Source of the DNA: Pseudonocardia kunmingensis
GTDB lineage: Bacteria; Actinomycetota; Actinomycetes; Mycobacteriales; Pseudonocardiaceae
Direction of reading: 5' to 3'
Assembly (NCBI RefSeq): GCF_006716445.1
Contig: NZ_VFPA01000001.1
Span: forward strand, 434,001 to 498,000
Length of the DNA: 64,000 bases
The notes beneath the pieces were generated by a model, which saw nothing but the letters and a program-made list of their open reading frames with translations, did no database searches and had not been told where the DNA came from. Positions 62,249 to 64,000 of the stretch are shown here, piece by piece. Numbering within the stretch: the stretch's first letter is position 1; each line of letters starts with the position of its first letter. A program made the translations under genes and the position numbers.

Positions 62249-64000
62249 TCAGAACGGCGGTGGCTCGTCATGAGGTGCCGGGCCCGCCCGCGGAGGCGGC
62301 GGCCGCAGTGGGTCGGCCCCGGGGCCGTCGAGGATCTTCCGGTCGTAGCGGCGCAGTCGCCGCTCGGCCTGCACATCGCTCTCCTCACCCGGATGCGGTC
62401 CCGGCCCAGGGTCCAGGTCGGGCAGGTCCGGGCGGATCGGCTCGCCGCGGGTGAGGTACACCCGCCCCAACGGGCTCACCCACCGGAACAACCCCGGCTC
62501 GGGCTGGGTCAGCGTCCAACCACGGTCCTTGTCGCGGTGGTGGCGCCTGCATCCCGGACCGATGTTCGCCTCGACGGTCTTCCCACCGCGACTGTGCTCG
62601 TGGGTGTGGTCGAGGTCGGCCGAGCGGGCGGAGCGGGTACAGCCGGGGCCGCAGCAGTAGCGGTCACGAGCCCGGATGTGATCAGCCAACGGCCCGCGGG
62701 CGAAGCGAGCGTCAGGGTGCGCGGCCAACCGCGCCCGCAGCTCGTCGCGCCGGGCCCACTGGGCGGCGATCTCGGCCAGCAACCCGTGCCAGTCACCCAG
62801 CACGGGGTCGGCGGCGAAGCGCTGCATCTCCTCGACCGTCAGGTGGACCTCGACCGCCCCGCCCGCACCCGATCCGAGCCCGACCCCCGCCCGCCGCCAC
62901 CGGTGTCGGCGCCGGTGTCGGGGCGGGTGCGGGGTCGGCGGCGCAGCACTCCGGCCAGCAGCAGGTGGCCGGTGTGGTCCACGACGACGAACCGCCAGGC
63001 CGCCCCGCGGCGCTGGGCGGCGACGGCGTCACGGGCGAGGTGCGCGCCGATCGGTCCGACCCGGGGGATCTCGCCGGGCCGGTCGTCGAGCCCGGCGAGG
63101 GTCGCCAGCCCGACGCGGATCTCGACACCCTCGCGGGTGCCGACCCGATCCCGGGTGCGCCGGTCCGGCCCCGCCCCGCCACCGGCCTGGGGCGAGGCGG
63201 CCGCGCCGGCACCGGCGGCGCCCGCCCCGACAGCGGCGGCGGTCCCGGCGGGAGCGGGAGCGGAAGTACCAGCGGCAGCGGTAGTGCCGGCAGCGGCGGC
63301 AGCACTCCCGGCCGCAGCGACACCACCAGCGGCTCCAGTACCAGGGTTCTCGGTGGCGGAGGCTTCGGTGGCGGTAGTCCCGGCGGTCTTGTCCGCGCCA
63401 GTCCCGGCAGACGTTCCGGCGGAACTGTCGGCGGCGCCGGCGCCGGCGAGTGCGACGGCCTCAGCGGGGGCGGCCTCAGCGGCGTCAGTGCTAGCGGGGT
63501 CGGCGTCCGCGTCCGAGTCAGCGGCATCAGCGCCAGCGGCCGCGTCCGAGTCCGAGTCCGCGACATCAGCGCCCGCGCCCGAGTCCGAGTCCGCGTCCGC
63601 GTCCGCGACATCAGCGCCAGCGCCCGCGTCCGAGTCCGCGTCCGAGTCCGCGACATCAGCGCCCGCGCCCGCGTCCGCGTCGGCAACATCAGCGTCAGCG
63701 TCCGCGACATCAGCGTCGGCGTCCGAGTCAGCGGCGTCAGCGGCGGCGGCGGCGTCAGCAGCGGTCGTGGTGGAAGCGGCGGACGTGCCGTTGCCGGCGG
63801 TGGCGGTGTCGGCCTCGCCTGCGGCGGGGGTGTCGTCGTCGGGGAGGTCTTCTGGGCGGGAGGTGCTCAGCAGCCGCTGGATGATCTCGTTCTCGGTCAG
63901 TCCGTGGAAGGCGCCGTTGAGCATCCCCAGGAACAGGTCCGCGCTGATCCGCCGGCGCGTCCCGGGGTGCCCGGCCCGTCTGGCGGCCTGGGCCAGGCGG
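62249..64000 (-). pseudogene. DUF222/HNH endonuclease-domain protein, frameshifted and cut by the window end
   Basis: The frame from the right edge reads RRRISADLFLGMLNGAFHG, an Asp/Ala repeat region, then GVEIRVGLATLAGLDDRPGE and GAAWRFVVVDHTGHLLL, typical of DUF222. It stops at 62839. The HNH part (EVHLTVEEMQRFAADPVLGDWHGLLAE, then DLDHTHEHSRGGKTVEANIG and CRRHHRDK) continues in another frame to 62249. The break is near 62840-62860 in a GC run and one inserted or lost base explains it. Such proteins are repeated across actinomycete genomes, sometimes carrying or regulating mobile sequences; activity unknown. Confidence 0.75.
63503..63760 (-). repeat. In-frame minisatellite coding for Asp/Ala/Ser repeats (45-bp period)
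   Basis: The element CGACATCAGC recurs at 63561, 63606 and 63651, exactly 45 bp apart, inside a stretch built of GCGTCC/GAGTCC hexamers. On the minus strand it codes for 15-residue units such as VADSDADSDAGAGAD. The repeat is in the linker of the DUF222/HNH gene and keeps the frame, since 45 is a multiple of 3. Confidence 0.8.

Noticed and set aside
63503..63760. Regular repeats that resemble a CRISPR array
   Set aside because: The units are directly adjacent without unique spacers, are multiples of 3 bp and code for Asp/Ala/Ser repeats, so this is a coding minisatellite.

Overview
The window is very GC-rich and its coding strands show the strong codon bias of a high-GC actinomycete. A four-gene conservon (kinase-like ATPase, roadblock, DUF742, small GTPase), a DUF574 methyltransferase, TIGR03086-type proteins, an ECF42 sigma factor and a DUF222/HNH gene together point to Actinobacteria, most plausibly Pseudonocardiaceae (Pseudonocardia-like). 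That placement is inference from gene content. No rRNA, tRNA, CRISPR array, transposase or phage gene was seen.

Region 1 (228-7870, + strand) is a compact methanol/alcohol oxidation operon. It encodes a zinc formaldehyde dehydrogenase, a PQQ-associated cupredoxin-like protein, a PQQ alcohol dehydrogenase with the Asp-Tyr-Asp lanthanide signature, the tiny pqqA precursor followed by a perfect 12-bp hairpin, then pqqB, pqqC, pqqD and pqqE. A Ca2+/cation-antiporter-type membrane protein overlaps the end of pqqE. katG follows separately. Region 2 (10.2-16 kb, mostly - strand) holds a DUF559 gene bracketed by two related long palindromes. Beside it lies a conservon (cvnA-D) that continues into a StyA-like flavin monooxygenase and a flavin reductase.

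Region 3 (16.2-30 kb) has a gamma carbonic anhydrase, a carbohydrate ABC importer with a divergent LacI regulator, a lipoprotein, a DUF574 methyltransferase and a YdaP/PoxB-like TPP enzyme. It continues with a membrane-anchored Pro/Gly-rich and acidic protein, a phytoene-desaturase-like flavoprotein, and a DAD-like cupin dioxygenase divergent from a LysR regulator. Region 4 (31-41.5 kb) contains a KduD-like SDR, an SsuA/TauA-type importer with two different permeases, and an amino-acid-type ABC importer whose binding-protein gene is frameshifted. Next to it are a nitrilase, a cytoplasmic 4,5-dihydroxyphthalate-decarboxylase-like protein and a divergent MocR regulator.

Region 5 (41.5-50.4 kb) has an ECF42/DGPF pair divergent from a TIGR03086 gene. 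Both genes have matching ECF-type promoter elements inside a 13-bp inverted repeat. It also has an alkaline phosphatase, a sugar-acid locus (2-hydroxyacid dehydrogenase, MFS importer, HpaI aldolase, FadR-type GntR with a 14-bp palindrome), and a DUF1761/HxlR pair. Region 6 (50.5-62.1 kb) is a divergent catabolic locus around a perfect LacI-type operator. Leftward it encodes an SDR, a DUF4432 mutarotase-like protein, a Gfo/Idh/MocA oxidoreductase and a TIM-barrel isomerase. Rightward it encodes an MHS transporter, a CaiB-type CoA transferase, a leaderless solute-binding-fold protein, an enoyl-CoA hydratase and a LacI regulator. The combination of carbohydrate-type and CoA-type enzymes suggests an unassigned pathway. 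The right edge carries a frameshifted DUF222/HNH gene with an in-frame 45-bp minisatellite and runs out of the window.
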